Notes: generated by a model not told the origin, from the sequence alone. DNA of 64,000 nucleotides from Kushneria indalinina DSM 14324 (GCF_003385845.1 NZ_QRDJ01000008.1:496001-560000); one strand, 5' to 3'; positions 1 to 9,039 are shown, counted from the first letter of the stretch. Numbers and translations are program-made.

Positions 1-713
1 TGTTCCATCAGGTGGAGGGTCTCGATCAGAGGTCGCTGGTGCAGATTCAGGCGTCGTGCGATCGACAGGCGCTGGTGATCTTCACGGCCGCGCACCCGAT
101 CGTGAATCAGCTGTTCGGCCACGGCATTGGCCAGGTCCTGACCGTGATGTTGCGCAATGGCGGCCAAGCTCATGTCCATGGCCGCGGCGCCTCCGGCACA
201 AAAAAAGCGGTTCCGGCCCAGTTCGAACAGCGCTTCACTGGTCTGCAGGTGTGGCCATCGCTCCCTGAAATCCGGCAGGCTTTCCCAGTGCAGGGTGACT
301 CGATCCTTCGGGTCAATGAGCCCTGCCGTGGCCAGTACAAAGGCTCCCGTATCGATGCCGCCCAGACGACAGCCCTGCTGATCAAAATGATGCAGCCTTC
401 GATACAGGGCGCGGGTGGGCAAATTCAACGGGGTAAAGCCTGCACAGATCGCCAGCGCATGAGGTGTGTCGATATCCTCGGGCGTGCCATCAGCCATTAA
501 ACGCATGTCGTTGGAGGCAGTGACGGGGTGGCCGTCAACGCTGAGCACTGTCCAGCGATAAAGAGAGTGTTCGGCGATGCGATTGGCAATTCGAAGCGGC
601 TCGACGGCGGAAAAGAATGCCATCATCGAAAAACGCTCGATCAGTAAAAAGGCGATATGTCGCGCGGGTGGCGAAAGGGAAACCGCAGAGGTTGAAAAGG
701 GGGGCAGGGCCAT
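1..713 (-). CDS. GlxA-family AraC-type transcriptional regulator (N-terminal part, cut by window edge)
   Basis: Reading the minus strand from an ATG at 713 gives 237 codons that stay open to the left edge, so the 3' end lies outside the window. The visible part is the DJ-1/PfpI-like sensor half of GlxA/GbdR-type regulators: 'FLLIERFSMMAFFSAVEPLRIAN' near residues 22-44 (broken here as FLLIERF and AVEPLRIAN), then 'AICAGF' with the nucleophile-position Cys near residue 90, and the conserved 'GGIDTGAF' block. The start of the AraC helix-turn-helix is just reached at the edge (RLSIARRLNLHQ). Relatives control choline, carnitine, glycine betaine or arginine catabolism, which would fit a halophile, but the ligand cannot be told from this half. 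The plus-strand reading over the same bases is a shadow. Confidence 0.85.
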   Translation of the reverse strand, partial: MALPPFSTSAVSLSPPARHIAFLLIERFSMMAFFSAVEPLRIANRIAEHSLYRWTVLSVDGHPVTASNDMRLMADGTPEDIDTPHALAICAGFTPLNLPTRALYRRLHHFDQQGCRLGGIDTGAFVLATAGLIDPKDRVTLHWESLPDFRERWPHLQTSEALFELGRNRFFCAGGAAAMDMSLAAIAQHHGQDLANAVAEQLIHDRVRGREDHQRLSIARRLNLHQRPLIETLHLME

Positions 714-729
714 GGTGGGAAAGCTCCGA

Positions 730-751
730 GCGGCTGCCCCGAGGCAGCCGC
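730..751 (-). terminator. GC-rich hairpin between YeaQ-type gene and GlxA-type regulator
   Basis: A perfect 9-bp stem (gcggctgcc / ggcagccgc) with a 4-base loop lies 13 bases past the stop of the minus-strand gene at 765-1019. On the minus strand it is followed only by a weak T stretch, so termination is likely but not certain. The same stem recurs at 9010-9030. Confidence 0.4.
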
Positions 752-764
752 TGTCGGGCAGGCG

Positions 765-1019
765 CTACTTTTTAACCACACGATAAAGGAACAGCAGAAC
801 CAGAGCGCCGATGACGGCCACGGCAAAACTGCCGATATTGAAACCATCGACACTGCCAAAGCCCAGTGCAGTACCGATCCATCCGCCGACCAGAGCGCCC
901 AGAATACCGATGATGATGGTCACGATAATGCCACCGGGATCCTTGCCGGGCATCAAGAGTTTGGCGATGGCGCCTGCAATCAGGCCAAAGATGATCCACG
1001 CGATAATACCCATACTCAA
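765..1019 (-). CDS. GlsB/YeaQ/YmgE-family small membrane protein
   Basis: An 84-residue, very hydrophobic protein of the transglycosylase-associated (YeaQ/YmgE/GlsB) family. It has three membrane helices, roughly residues 3-20, 31-50 and 61-80, separated by the typical Gly-rich turns (LIAGAIAK, GILGALVGGWIG). The ending RVVKK leaves a positive tail in the cytoplasm. Family members are inner-membrane proteins linked to envelope and general stress; the biochemical role is not known and the old transglycosylase label has no catalytic basis. It is transcribed apart from the similar gene at 1188-1451, 168 bases upstream on the same strand, so the two look like diverged copies. The start is the first ATG of the hydrophobic reading frame. 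Confidence 0.85.
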   Translation of the reverse strand: MSMGIIAWIIFGLIAGAIAKLLMPGKDPGGIIVTIIIGILGALVGGWIGTALGFGSVDGFNIGSFAVAVIGALVLLFLYRVVKK

Positions 1020-1187
1020 CTGCTCCTTGCCGTTTTCGTGTTCTGCACTTTCGGATACTGAAAGGCCTGAAGGTCGCGATATTTTTTGAACGCTATCCTT
1101 GGCTGAGCTTAAGACTAGATTGGGTGTGGAAAACTGGCAAGCTGGCAGTATTGCAGTATGTCACTGATTGCAAACTAAAATCGCTAT

Positions 1188-1451
1188 TTATCGTTTGTTG
1201 TAGCGCATCATCCAGAGCGTCATGACGGCGATGGCGCCCAGCGCGCCGGCCACGGCGGCAGCAAGGCTTCGAACATCGAATTCAAGTTCGGCGGCAAATC
1301 CAGCCACCGTCACCATAAAGGCCAGCACCACGCCACCCAAAACGCCCATGCCGGCAGTGCCGAGAAAGCCGACACTCAGACGCCGGGGAATGATCAGGTT
1401 GACCAGCATGCCCACGGCGATGCTGGCGAAAATCCAGGAGATAATGTTCAT
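1188..1451 (-). CDS. Second YeaQ-like small membrane protein (diverged)
   Basis: An 87-residue membrane protein beginning MNIISWIFAS. The frame continues open upstream to 1805, but that extension (many Cys, His and Arg, no hydrophobic pattern) does not look coding, so the ATG at 1451 is chosen. The pattern is that of YeaQ/GlsB proteins: helix 3-20, a basic turn IPRRL, Gly-rich helix 28-52, a short acidic stretch ELEFDV and a last helix 62-82 ending in a basic tail RYNKR. It shares topology with the neighbour at 765-1019 but little identity. It is probably another stress-related inner-membrane protein of unknown activity. Confidence 0.7.
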   Translation of the reverse strand: MNIISWIFASIAVGMLVNLIIPRRLSVGFLGTAGMGVLGGVVLAFMVTVAGFAAELEFDVRSLAAAVAGALGAIAVMTLWMMRYNKR

Positions 1452-1844
1452 GTGCTTTCTCTGTCGGTAGGCATCAACGACTCCAACATAGCGCTGTGGG
1501 CGGCCGCTCTCAACTGCACAGCGACTGTCGAGGTGTGGGCATGAGGCCAGGAGGCAGGGAAATGAGACTGAAAGGAAAAGGCGTTGAGTGTTCTTTTCGG
1601 GAATAAACATGCACGTTCGCGCCCTGGGCGCGGGGATACGTTTCCGAACACAGGGTAAAACGTTACAATATTGGGCCCGTGTATGCGTCGACATGTCGCA
1701 ACAGACGCCTGCAAAACGGATCGCGTCATGACGATGGAGGCCGCTGCCTTGCGACTGACGTATCACGTTTTCATGGCCACGGGGTATTAAAGGCTCTCGG
1801 GGCACCGGTTGCCGGGTCTTTCATCGACGGGACAGAGAACACTC
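1452..1844. other. Intergenic region between YeaQ-like gene and nrdR
   Basis: 393 bases without a convincing gene. It must hold the divergent promoters for the minus-strand membrane protein and for nrdR. A TACAAT hexamer near 1665 is a possible -10 element reading towards nrdR, but I see no good partner hexamer. Reading frames crossing it are rich in Arg, Cys and His and do not look like protein. Confidence 0.5.
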
Positions 1845-2354
1845 ATGCATTGCCCCTTTTGCGGTGCGCAGGATACGCGAGTTACTGACTCCCGGCTGGT
1901 GGCCGATGGCGATCAGGTCCGTCGCCGCCGCCAGTGTCTGGCCTGCGGTGAGCGTTTTACCACGCATGAAGCCGCCGAACTGGTCATGCCGCGAGTCGTC
2001 AAGGCCGACGGTTCGCGCGAAAGCTTTGATCCTGCCAAATTGCGTGCCGGCATGCTGCGGGCACTGGAAAAGCGTCCGGTCTCCAGCGAGCATATCGAGG
2101 CGGCCATCGAGCGTATCCGACAGCGTCTTCGAGCCCGCGGTGAGCGTGAAATCAATGCGCTGGCGATCGGTGAGGAAGTCATGGGTCAGCTTAGAGCGCT
2201 GGACCAGATCGCCTATATCCGCTTTGCTTCAGTGTATCGGCGCTTTCAGGACATCGATGAGTTTCGTGCCGAAATCGAACGCCTTTCCAGTGAGCCCGCA
2301 CCGTCATCGGCTGCTGGCACCACGGGCAGGGATCAGGAGTCTCATGAGCATTGA
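1845..2354 (+). CDS. nrdR: Transcriptional repressor NrdR
   Basis: NrdR represses ribonucleotide reductase operons by sensing ATP/dATP. The 169-residue protein starts MHCPFCGA, and the zinc ribbon uses C3, C6, C31 and C34 (CPFC and CLAC). The ATP-cone domain spans about residues 49-139. Length is slightly above the usual 150-160 because of a Ser/Ala-rich, probably disordered tail after residue 145. An in-frame start 36 bases upstream would add 12 residues before the invariant MHCPFC and is rejected. It is the first gene of the riboflavin operon, as in many gammaproteobacteria, and its last 11 bases overlap the start of ribD, which implies translational coupling. Confidence 0.97.
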   Translation: MHCPFCGAQDTRVTDSRLVADGDQVRRRRQCLACGERFTTHEAAELVMPRVVKADGSRESFDPAKLRAGMLRALEKRPVSSEHIEAAIERIRQRLRARGEREINALAIGEEVMGQLRALDQIAYIRFASVYRRFQDIDEFRAEIERLSSEPAPSSAAGTTGRDQESHEH

Positions 2355-3597
2355 GGACACCGCAGAAGGCGCGGTCGTACCCTTTGGCAGCATAGAGGGA
2401 AGGTCGGACGTGACACGGCAACCCGAGGATTACATGGCTCGCGCGTTGCATCTGGCGCGTCGCGGTCTTTATACGACCGACCCCAATCCGCGTGTGGGCT
2501 GTGTGCTGGTGCGCGGCAATCAGATCGTCGGAGAAGGGTGGCACGAGCTGACCGGTGAGCCCCATGCCGAAATTCACGCCCTGCGCGCGGCCGGTGAGGC
2601 GGCGCGCGGTGCCACGGCCTATGTCACGCTGGAACCATGTTCACACTACGGTCGCACCGGGCCCTGTGCCAAGGCACTGGCGGAGGCGGGGGTGGATGTG
2701 GTCGTGGCCGCCATGCTCGACCCCAATCCTCAGGTCTCCGGCCGCGGCATTGCGATGCTGGAAGCCGCCGGCGTAGGCACCCGTGTCGGCATGCTGGAGG
2801 CGGATGCGCGTGAGCTCAACGTGGGGTTTATCTCCCGCATGTCGCGCTCGCTGCCCCATGTTCGACTCAAGATGGCAATGAGTCTGGACGGTCGTACGGC
2901 CATGGCCAGCGGCGAATCCAAATGGATTACCGGTGAGCGCGCGCGGCGCGACGTGCAGCACCTGCGCGCGCGTTCAAGCGCGATCCTCAGCGGCGTGGCC
3001 TCGGTCATCCGCGATGACAGTCGATTGACCGTGCGCGCCGAGCAGCTGGGCAGCCGGCCGGACTCCCAGGCCGTACAGGTCTCGCATGAACGGGGCGTGC
3101 GTCAGCCGCTGAGAGTCATTGTCGATTCGACGCTGTCACTGCCGGCCACGGCGCGCTGTCTGACGGAGCCGGGCCGCACGCTGGTCGCCACGGTCTCGCC
3201 GACCGGGCCCGGGGCGCTGGATAATCGGGACCATTTTCGAAGGCGGGAAACGCTGGTGGCGGCCGGCGCTGAAGTGGTCACGCTGGCCGCCAGTTCGGGC
3301 GGGCAGGTCGATCTGGAAGCCCTGATGCAGTATCTGGCCGATGTCGAGCAGTGCAACGAGGTACTGCTCGAGAGCGGCTCGCGCCTGAGCGGCGCCATGC
3401 TGGATGCCGGCCTGGTCAACGAGCTGGTGATCTACATGGCACCGATACTGATGGGTGATGAAGCCCGCGGGCTTTTGACCCTGCCGGGCCTTCAGAAACT
3501 GTCGCAGCGTCGGCAGCTTTCCATTGTCGATGTTCGCGCCTTCGGCCCTGACTGGCGTATTATCGCGCGCCCCGTGAACGATCACGAGGCGCCCTGA
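2344..3597 (+). CDS. ribD: Bifunctional riboflavin biosynthesis deaminase/reductase RibD
   Basis: RibD carries out the second and third steps of riboflavin synthesis: deamination of the pyrimidine ring, then NADPH-dependent reduction of the ribosyl chain. The N-terminal deaminase half has the zinc ligands H74 (HAE motif with catalytic E76), C99 and C108 ([11 protein letters not shown]). The reductase half runs from about residue 180 ([13 protein letters not shown]) to the end. I start at ATG 2344, which has an AGGAG 5 bases upstream and overlaps the nrdR stop, giving 417 residues. A GTG at 2410 would give 395, closer to the usual 360-380, and cannot be excluded. The open frame upstream of 2344 is a shadow of nrdR. 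Confidence 0.95.
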   Translation: MSIEDTAEGAVVPFGSIEGRSDVTRQPEDYMARALHLARRGLYTTDPNPRVGCVLVRGNQIVGEGWHELTGEPHAEIHALRAAGEAARGATAYVTLEPCSHYGRTGPCAKALAEAGVDVVVAAMLDPNPQVSGRGIAMLEAAGVGTRVGMLEADARELNVGFISRMSRSLPHVRLKMAMSLDGRTAMASGESKWITGERARRDVQHLRARSSAILSGVASVIRDDSRLTVRAEQLGSRPDSQAVQVSHERGVRQPLRVIVDSTLSLPATARCLTEPGRTLVATVSPTGPGALDNRDHFRRRETLVAAGAEVVTLAASSGGQVDLEALMQYLADVEQCNEVLLESGSRLSGAMLDAGLVNELVIYMAPILMGDEARGLLTLPGLQKLSQRRQLSIVDVRAFGPDWRIIARPVNDHEAP

Positions 3598-3685
3598 TCC
3601 GTGCATGTTCGCCGCCCCGGTCGCGAATGTTGATTTCCATCCCAGCTACCCTGCATCGAAAGGAGCGGCTTAGCCGGCAAGCGTT

Positions 3686-4840
3686 ATGAGTCAGTCAACG
3701 GGCAACTTCGCTTCCGTGGAAGCGCTGATTGAAGATATCCGTCAGGGCAGTATGGTCATTCTCATGGATGACGAGGACCGTGAAAATGAAGGCGACCTGA
3801 TCATGGCCGCCGAGTGTGTGGAATCCTCGCACATCAATTTCATGGCCCGTTATGCCTGTGGTCTGATCTGTCAGCCCATGCTGCGCGCGCGCTGCGAGCA
3901 GCTTGGCCTGTCGCTGATGGTCAATGATAATGGCTCCGGCTTTGGTACCCGCTTTACGGTGTCCATCGAGGCGGCCACCGGCGTCAGCACCGGTATTTCA
4001 GCCGCTGATCGGGCGCGCACGGTACGTGCGGCCGCCGCTCGTGACGCCAGGCCCGGCGACGTTGTCCAGCCCGGCCATATCTTTCCGCTGATGGCGGAAG
4101 CCGGCGGCGTGCTGCGCCGGGCCGGCCATACCGAGGCGGCCTGTGATCTGGCCGCCATGGCAGGTTTCGAGCCGACCGGGGTGATCTGCGAGATCATGAA
4201 CGAGGATGGCACCATGGCGCGGCGCCCGGAGCTTGAGCGCTTTGCGGCCAGCCACGACATCAAGATCGGCACCATTTCCGATCTGATCCACTATCGCATT
4301 CACAATGAGCAGACCGTTGAACACGTGGAGTCACATCCGGTAGAAACGGATGCCGGCCCCTTTCAGCTGCACTGCTTTCGTGACCGGATTCAGGGCTCTC
4401 ATCACCTGGCCCTGGTCAAGGGCTCGCCCGAGAGCGATCAGGCCACGACCGTGCGCGTTCATGTCGCTGATGCCATGCGCGACCTGCTGGGGCTGCGCGG
4501 CAATGGCCATCAGAGCTGGTCATCGCGCGATGCACTGGAAGAGATCGCGGCCAGCGAGACCGGCGTGCTGGTACTGCTTGGCGATCAGCGGGGCATGACG
4601 GACTTTCGCGATCAGCTGGATCTTTTTCTGGCACGGCGTCCGCGGGCTCAGGACCCGCAGACCGATGGTGCCGGCAACTATTTGAGTATCGGCACCGGGG
4701 CGCAGATCCTGCGCAGCCTGGGGGTCGGTCGAATGCGTCTTTTAAGCTCGCCCTGGCGGTTCTCGGCGCTGGCAGGGTTTGGTCTTGAAGTCATCGAACA
4801 GATCAGCAGCGTTGATGACAGCCGCACGGCGCGGCACTGA
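3686..4840 (+). CDS. ribB: 3,4-dihydroxy-2-butanone 4-phosphate synthase with degenerate GTP cyclohydrolase II domain (RibBX type)
   Basis: Makes the four-carbon precursor of riboflavin from ribulose 5-phosphate. Residues 8-205 are the DHBP synthase domain, with the acidic magnesium loop DDEDRENEGD at 28-37 and the HIFPLMAEAGGV segment. Residues 210-375 align in outline with GTP cyclohydrolase II, but the three zinc Cys expected in GECLTGD...LRCDCG are absent: the matching stretch reads VRVHVADAMRDLLGLRGNGH with no Cys. The second domain should therefore be inactive as a cyclohydrolase, as in the RibBX proteins described from Shewanella and other proteobacteria, and a separate ribA is expected elsewhere. 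It is 88 bases after ribD; no FMN riboswitch sequence precedes it. Confidence 0.93.
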   Translation: MSQSTGNFASVEALIEDIRQGSMVILMDDEDRENEGDLIMAAECVESSHINFMARYACGLICQPMLRARCEQLGLSLMVNDNGSGFGTRFTVSIEAATGVSTGISAADRARTVRAAAARDARPGDVVQPGHIFPLMAEAGGVLRRAGHTEAACDLAAMAGFEPTGVICEIMNEDGTMARRPELERFAASHDIKIGTISDLIHYRIHNEQTVEHVESHPVETDAGPFQLHCFRDRIQGSHHLALVKGSPESDQATTVRVHVADAMRDLLGLRGNGHQSWSSRDALEEIAASETGVLVLLGDQRGMTDFRDQLDLFLARRPRAQDPQTDGAGNYLSIGTGAQILRSLGVGRMRLLSSPWRFSALAGFGLEVIEQISSVDDSRTARH

Positions 4841-4951
4841 CAATAGCAACCAATGGCAACGACAGGTTTCCGGAAGGGCCCGAAAGTGACGGGCTCGATG
4901 GCTTACATTACACGCTGATGCGTTTTATCAGAGATAACAGGAATTCATGAC

Positions 4952-5467
4952 ATGCAACCGATTGCACAACTGGAAGGGCGTTTCAACGAGATCGATGGCC
5001 GCTACGTCATCGTGGTCGGGCGCTTCAACCATCACGTGGTCGACTCTCTGGTAGAGGGCGCCGTGGACGCGCTGGTTCGTCACGGCGTTGATGATGCCAA
5101 TATCGACATTCTTCATGTTCCCGGCGCCTGGGAGCTGCCGCTGGCCGTCAAGCGCGCGCTGACCCGCATTCAGCCGGATGCCATTATTGCTCTGGGTGCG
5201 GTCATTCGCGGCGGGACACCGCATTTCGAGCATGTGGCAGGGCAGTGCAATGCGGCCCTCAATCGGCTGCAGCTTGATTTTGATACCCCCATCGCCAACG
5301 GTGTCCTGACGGTCAATTCGATCGAGCAGGCCATTGAGCGTGCCGGGACCAAGGCCGGCAACAAGGGCTTTGAAGCGGCCATGGCGGCCATGGAAATGGT
5401 CTCTTTGCTGCGTCAGCTGGGCGGCAATGACGCCTCCGATGATGCCGATCACGGGGGTGTGGCGTGA
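4952..5467 (+). CDS. ribH: 6,7-dimethyl-8-ribityllumazine synthase
   Basis: RibH condenses the RibD and RibB products to lumazine, the substrate of riboflavin synthase. At 171 residues it has the classic blocks: [13 protein letters not shown] near 22-34, [10 protein letters not shown] near 56-65, the catalytic loop [12 protein letters not shown] with the His general acid, and [12 protein letters not shown] near 131-142. The C-terminus carries a short acidic extension ([11 protein letters not shown]), common in halophiles. It begins 111 bases after ribB, and its stop overlaps the nusB start in GTGA. Confidence 0.97.
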   Translation: MQPIAQLEGRFNEIDGRYVIVVGRFNHHVVDSLVEGAVDALVRHGVDDANIDILHVPGAWELPLAVKRALTRIQPDAIIALGAVIRGGTPHFEHVAGQCNAALNRLQLDFDTPIANGVLTVNSIEQAIERAGTKAGNKGFEAAMAAMEMVSLLRQLGGNDASDDADHGGVA

Positions 5468-5970
5468 CCCAGCAGAAACGGGCCCCTTCAAAGCAGCAGC
5501 AGGCCCGAAGGGCAGCACGCGAGCTGACGGTACAGGCGCTGTATCAGTGGGAAATCACGGGGACCTCGATTTCCCAGGTTGAGACCGAGTTTCGCGCCCA
5601 GACCGCCGATGATGATCTGGAGCCGCATGAAAACTGGGTTCAGGTCATGAAGATCGCCGATCTGGGACTGTTTCATCAGCTTCTGCACGGCGTGGCCGGA
5701 CACTGCGGCGAGATGGACAATCTGATCGCCCCGGCCCTGGATCGCAAGCTGGATGAGCTGGATCGCATTGAGCTTTCCATCCTGCGTCTGGGGGCCTATG
5801 AGCTGGCGCACCGCCCGGAAGTGCCCTACATCTCGGTCATCAATGAAGGGATTGAGCTGGCACGATCGTTTGGCGCTACCGAAGGGCACAAATACATCAA
5901 TTCCATTCTTGATCGACTGGCCAGGCAGCTGCGTGAGGTTGAGGTTCAGGCACGCAGGCGCCGTGACTGA
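5464..5970 (+). CDS. nusB: Transcription antitermination factor NusB
   Basis: NusB pairs with NusE (S10) on boxA RNA to prevent premature termination in rRNA operons. The 168-residue all-helical protein starts with a basic, Gln-rich arm ([21 protein letters not shown], positions 2-22, split by family as arm and first helix), then shows [13 protein letters not shown] and the family hallmark [13 protein letters not shown] near 121-133, ending [13 protein letters not shown]. The start is a GTG whose last bases are the ribH stop (GTGA), so translation is coupled. The ribH-nusB order is conserved across proteobacteria. Confidence 0.97.
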   Translation: MTQQKRAPSKQQQARRAARELTVQALYQWEITGTSISQVETEFRAQTADDDLEPHENWVQVMKIADLGLFHQLLHGVAGHCGEMDNLIAPALDRKLDELDRIELSILRLGAYELAHRPEVPYISVINEGIELARSFGATEGHKYINSILDRLARQLREVEVQARRRRD

Positions 5971-6055
5971 TCATGGTCTGTCAGGATCATGGCCTGTGCA
6001 CACCGATCAACATTGATCAGCGCTTTCCTTCACCTGTCAGGGAGATGCCCGGGCG

Positions 6056-7075
6056 ATGAGCGATGCAGCCACTCCTGGCGAGTTTGAACTCATCAGGCGT
6101 TATTTCATGCAGGATGTTGAGCACGCCTGCAGCTCGGATCATGTGTCGCCGTCTCAGGCACGCGCCGGTATCGTACTGGGGCAGGGCGATGACTGTGCAC
6201 TGCTGTCGCCGTCCCCCGGCCGCCGTCTGGCGGTCAGTGTGGACACGTCGCTGGCTGATGTGCATTTTCCGCGTGATGCCTCTGCAGAGGCGATCGGTCA
6301 TCGTGCGCTGGCGGTCAATTTAAGTGATCTGGCCGCCATGGGCGCCAGACCGCGCTGGTTTGTGCTGGCACTGACGCTGCCCGACGTTGACGAGCAGTGG
6401 CTGGAGGGCTTCGCGCGCGGTCTCTATGGCCTGGCGCGCGAGCATGATATCGCCCTGGTCGGGGGAGACATTACCCGCGGACAGGAACTCTCCATTACGA
6501 TTACCGTACATGGGGAAGTAGACGATGACAGCGCCATTACCCGTCACGGCGCCCGTCCCGGTGATCTTCTGGCCGTCACCGGGACGCTGGGCAGCGCTCA
6601 TGGCGGTCTGCGCGCCTGGTTTAACGGACAGCGCGACGAGCGTCACCCGCTGGTAGCGGCCTATCTGCGACCCGCACCGCGTATCAAGGAGGCCATGTCG
6701 ATTCAGCAGAGGGTCTCGGCGGGCCTTGATATCTCCGATGGGCTGCTGGCCGATCTGGGCCATCTCTGTGCGCGCTCGGGCGTCGGCGCCTGTCTTGACG
6801 CCACGGCCCTTCCGCTTGATCAGGCACTGGTAGCCTCGCTGGGGGAGCATGAAGCACTTGAAGCGGCGCTCAACGGCGGTGACGACTACGAGCTCCTGCT
6901 GGCGCTGGACCCGGAGCAGGAAGACGCGGTTCGTCAGGCGCTTGAGACGCTGGGCGGCGCGCTGCACGTGATTGGTCGGGTGACAAGCGAGCCCGGGATT
7001 TCAGGGGTCGCGTCCACCGGGCGGGGCTGGCAGCACTTCCATGCAGCAGATCACGGCACGGGAGCCTCACCATGA
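6056..7075 (+). CDS. thiL: Thiamine-monophosphate kinase
   Basis: ThiL phosphorylates thiamine monophosphate to the cofactor thiamine diphosphate. The 339-residue protein is of the PurM/AIR synthase fold. GDDCAL near residues 43-48 and SVDTSLADVHF near 60-70 form the metal and nucleotide site; LAVNLSDLAAMGA and the later ISDGLLADLGHL and NGGDDYELLLAL are diagnostic. It follows nusB after 85 bases and overlaps pgpA by 4 bases (ATGA), the usual nusB-thiL-pgpA layout. Confidence 0.96.
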   Translation: MSDAATPGEFELIRRYFMQDVEHACSSDHVSPSQARAGIVLGQGDDCALLSPSPGRRLAVSVDTSLADVHFPRDASAEAIGHRALAVNLSDLAAMGARPRWFVLALTLPDVDEQWLEGFARGLYGLAREHDIALVGGDITRGQELSITITVHGEVDDDSAITRHGARPGDLLAVTGTLGSAHGGLRAWFNGQRDERHPLVAAYLRPAPRIKEAMSIQQRVSAGLDISDGLLADLGHLCARSGVGACLDATALPLDQALVASLGEHEALEAALNGGDDYELLLALDPEQEDAVRQALETLGGALHVIGRVTSEPGISGVASTGRGWQHFHAADHGTGASP

Positions 7076-7545
7076 ACCGTGCACCTGCAAGCGTCTGGCG
7101 TCGTCCCGTCCACTTTCTGGCCTTCGGGCTTGGCAGCGGCGCCGCCCCCTTTGCTCCGGGCACCTTCGGCACCCTGGCAGCCATTCCCTTTTACTGGCTG
7201 ATGTCGACACTGCCGCTGGGGATTTACCTGGCGGTACTGGGTGTGGCCACCATCATCGGTATCTATCTGTGCGATCGCACCTCGAAGGATCTGGGGGTGC
7301 ATGATCACTCGGGGATCGTGTGGGACGAGTTTGTCGGCTACTGGTTGACCATGGCCGCCGTACCCTTTTCCTGGCAGTCCGCCCTGTGGGGGTTTGTCAT
7401 TTTCCGGGTCTTTGATGTCATCAAGCCATGGCCGGTGCGGACGGTGGATCGCCGTGTGGCGGGCGGCTTTGGGATCATGGCTGATGACGTTCTGGCCGGT
7501 ATCTACGCCTGGAGTGTAATGCACGTGTGGCTTTGGCTACATTAA
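7072..7545 (+). CDS. pgpA: Phosphatidylglycerophosphatase A
   Basis: PgpA removes phosphate from phosphatidylglycerol phosphate in the inner membrane to give phosphatidylglycerol. 157 residues, with FGLGSGAAPFAPGTFGTL near residues 16-33 and the acidic cluster HDHSGIVWDEFVGY near 75-88 that carries the metal ligands, between three to four hydrophobic helices. Translation is coupled to thiL through ATGA. High anionic phospholipid content is typical of halophiles, but nothing here is special to them. Confidence 0.95.
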   Translation: MNRAPASVWRRPVHFLAFGLGSGAAPFAPGTFGTLAAIPFYWLMSTLPLGIYLAVLGVATIIGIYLCDRTSKDLGVHDHSGIVWDEFVGYWLTMAAVPFSWQSALWGFVIFRVFDVIKPWPVRTVDRRVAGGFGIMADDVLAGIYAWSVMHVWLWLH

Positions 7546-7641
7546 TGTTAGCGAAGCACGAGTATTACCACTGTCGAGGCCGCCTGCACGAGTAAAGCTC
7601 GTACTGGCCCGGCCTGGCGCGTCGATCTCCAGGGAGTGTTG

Positions 7642-8970
7642 ATGAAAAGGAAAGTGGCAACGTCATTGATGGCCCTTGCCGTACTGGCACTGGTGCTCTG
7701 GCTGGGGGCACTGGCCTGGAGCCGCCATGAGGTACAGTCCCGCATGGCCGAGCAGGTCGCTGACATCAATGCGCTGTCGGGGGTTCGTGCCATCAATGCT
7801 GTTGAGGATGACGGCTTTTTTTCCTCTCGCGGAACGCTCAGGGTCATTACGACCGACCGTGAGGCGAACACGCCCGCCGCCGTCATTGACTGGCGCGTCG
7901 CCTATGGCGTCCTGAGCACCCGCTTTTCAGGCCGTGGCGATATTGAAATCCGCCCCGGCACGGCACTGCTGGCCGATGAGTTATCCGATGGTGATCGAGT
8001 CGATTTCGATGCCCGGATCAAACATCTGAGCCATGATCTGACGCTCAATGCCATATTCCCCGAAAGCCTGCACTATCAGGACCAGGGCATGACGTTTCGT
8101 CTGGCCGGCGCTCGTATCAGCGTGGTCGACGATGAACAGGGACTGCGTCTTGAGGGGCAGTGGTCCGCGCTGGAGCAGGAAAGCCCCCTGCGTCGTGTGC
8201 GTCTGGGCGAGACGCACTGGTCGATGCGCTTCCCGGCTCATGACGACGACGCGTCGGCCGCCGACGGTGACAGGCCCGGTCGACTCGATACCGTGGATAT
8301 TGAAAGTGCCCGACTGCAGCGACAGGGCGGGCTGCCCCTGACGCTGAGCGATCTGCATATCGAGGGCAGCACCCGTCATGACCAGCAGGAGCTCAGCTAT
8401 CTGTTGACGGCGCAGCTGGGCAATGCCGCGTTTTCCGAACAGCAGCTGGGCAGTGCCTCGCTTGACGCTGTCATCAGGCGCATCAACGAACAGGCCGCCC
8501 GCGCACTGCTGCAGACCGTCGGCCAGGATATCGAGCAGCGCTGGCAGGGCAGGCACGAGCAGGCAGAATCCCAGGCTCCCGTCCCGGCGGATGACGCCGC
8601 TGACGTGCAGGATATTGGTGCGCTGATCGCGCCCTGGCAGGAAGCGTTTTTTGCCGTGCTGACCGACTCGCCTCAGCTGGTGGTCAGGAACCTGCAGCTG
8701 GAAAGCCCGATGCTGGATCAACAGATGCATCTGGATGGCGAGCTGACCCTGGATGGCACGAATATTACCTCGACTCGCATCGAACGGTTGAGAACGTCCT
8801 GGGGGCGAGCAGCCTTCAAGCGCCGGCTTGATGGTCAGTTCACTCTACACAATACGCCACCGCTGCTGGCCCTGATCGCCGGACAGGCGCCCGATCAGGG
8901 CACGCTCGAGCTGACCATCCGCAAGGGGGTCTTTCTGATCAACGATGAGCCCTGGTTTTTATTGAACTAG
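7642..8970 (+). CDS. DUF945 (YdgA-like) envelope protein
   Basis: 442 residues with an uncleaved signal anchor at about 5-26 (Leu/Ala-rich after MKRK) and a large periplasmic portion. Features are those of the YdgA/DUF945 family: an early SRGTLRV segment, a long beta-rich middle with many Thr/Leu, and the terminal block IRKGVFLINDEPW. Family function is unknown; related E. coli proteins sit in the inner membrane facing the periplasm. Of GTG 7636, TTG 7639 and ATG 7642, the ATG is chosen because AGGGA at 7631 is properly spaced. Acidic insertions such as DDDASAADGD (about 206-215) look like halophile loop expansions. It stands between pgpA (96 bases upstream) and lon. Confidence 0.85.
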   Translation: MKRKVATSLMALAVLALVLWLGALAWSRHEVQSRMAEQVADINALSGVRAINAVEDDGFFSSRGTLRVITTDREANTPAAVIDWRVAYGVLSTRFSGRGDIEIRPGTALLADELSDGDRVDFDARIKHLSHDLTLNAIFPESLHYQDQGMTFRLAGARISVVDDEQGLRLEGQWSALEQESPLRRVRLGETHWSMRFPAHDDDASAADGDRPGRLDTVDIESARLQRQGGLPLTLSDLHIEGSTRHDQQELSYLLTAQLGNAAFSEQQLGSASLDAVIRRINEQAARALLQTVGQDIEQRWQGRHEQAESQAPVPADDAADVQDIGALIAPWQEAFFAVLTDSPQLVVRNLQLESPMLDQQMHLDGELTLDGTNITSTRIERLRTSWGRAAFKRRLDGQFTLHNTPPLLALIAGQAPDQGTLELTIRKGVFLINDEPWFLLN

Positions 8971-9009
8971 GCTTCTGAGAAGGATAGGGATGCATCAGGA
9001 ATGTATTGC

Positions 9010-9039
9010 GCGGCTGCCAGGGGCAGCCGCTGTCGTTTT
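9010..9039 (+). terminator. Hairpin terminator after YdgA-like gene
   Basis: A 9-bp perfect stem (gcggctgcc / ggcagccgc) with a 3-base loop, followed by tgtcgttttg, lies 40 bases past the stop at 8970. The T run is short, so strength is uncertain. Confidence 0.5.

Noticed and set aside
12-500. 162-codon plus-strand frame at the left edge
   Set aside because: The minus strand gives an uninterrupted GlxA-type regulator over the same bases.
1864-2343. N-terminal extension of the ribD frame through nrdR
   Set aside because: It is an out-of-frame reading of nrdR; the real protein starts near 2344.
3598-3685. FMN riboswitch before ribB
   Set aside because: The 88-base gap is too short and lacks the conserved AGGGGU-type elements.
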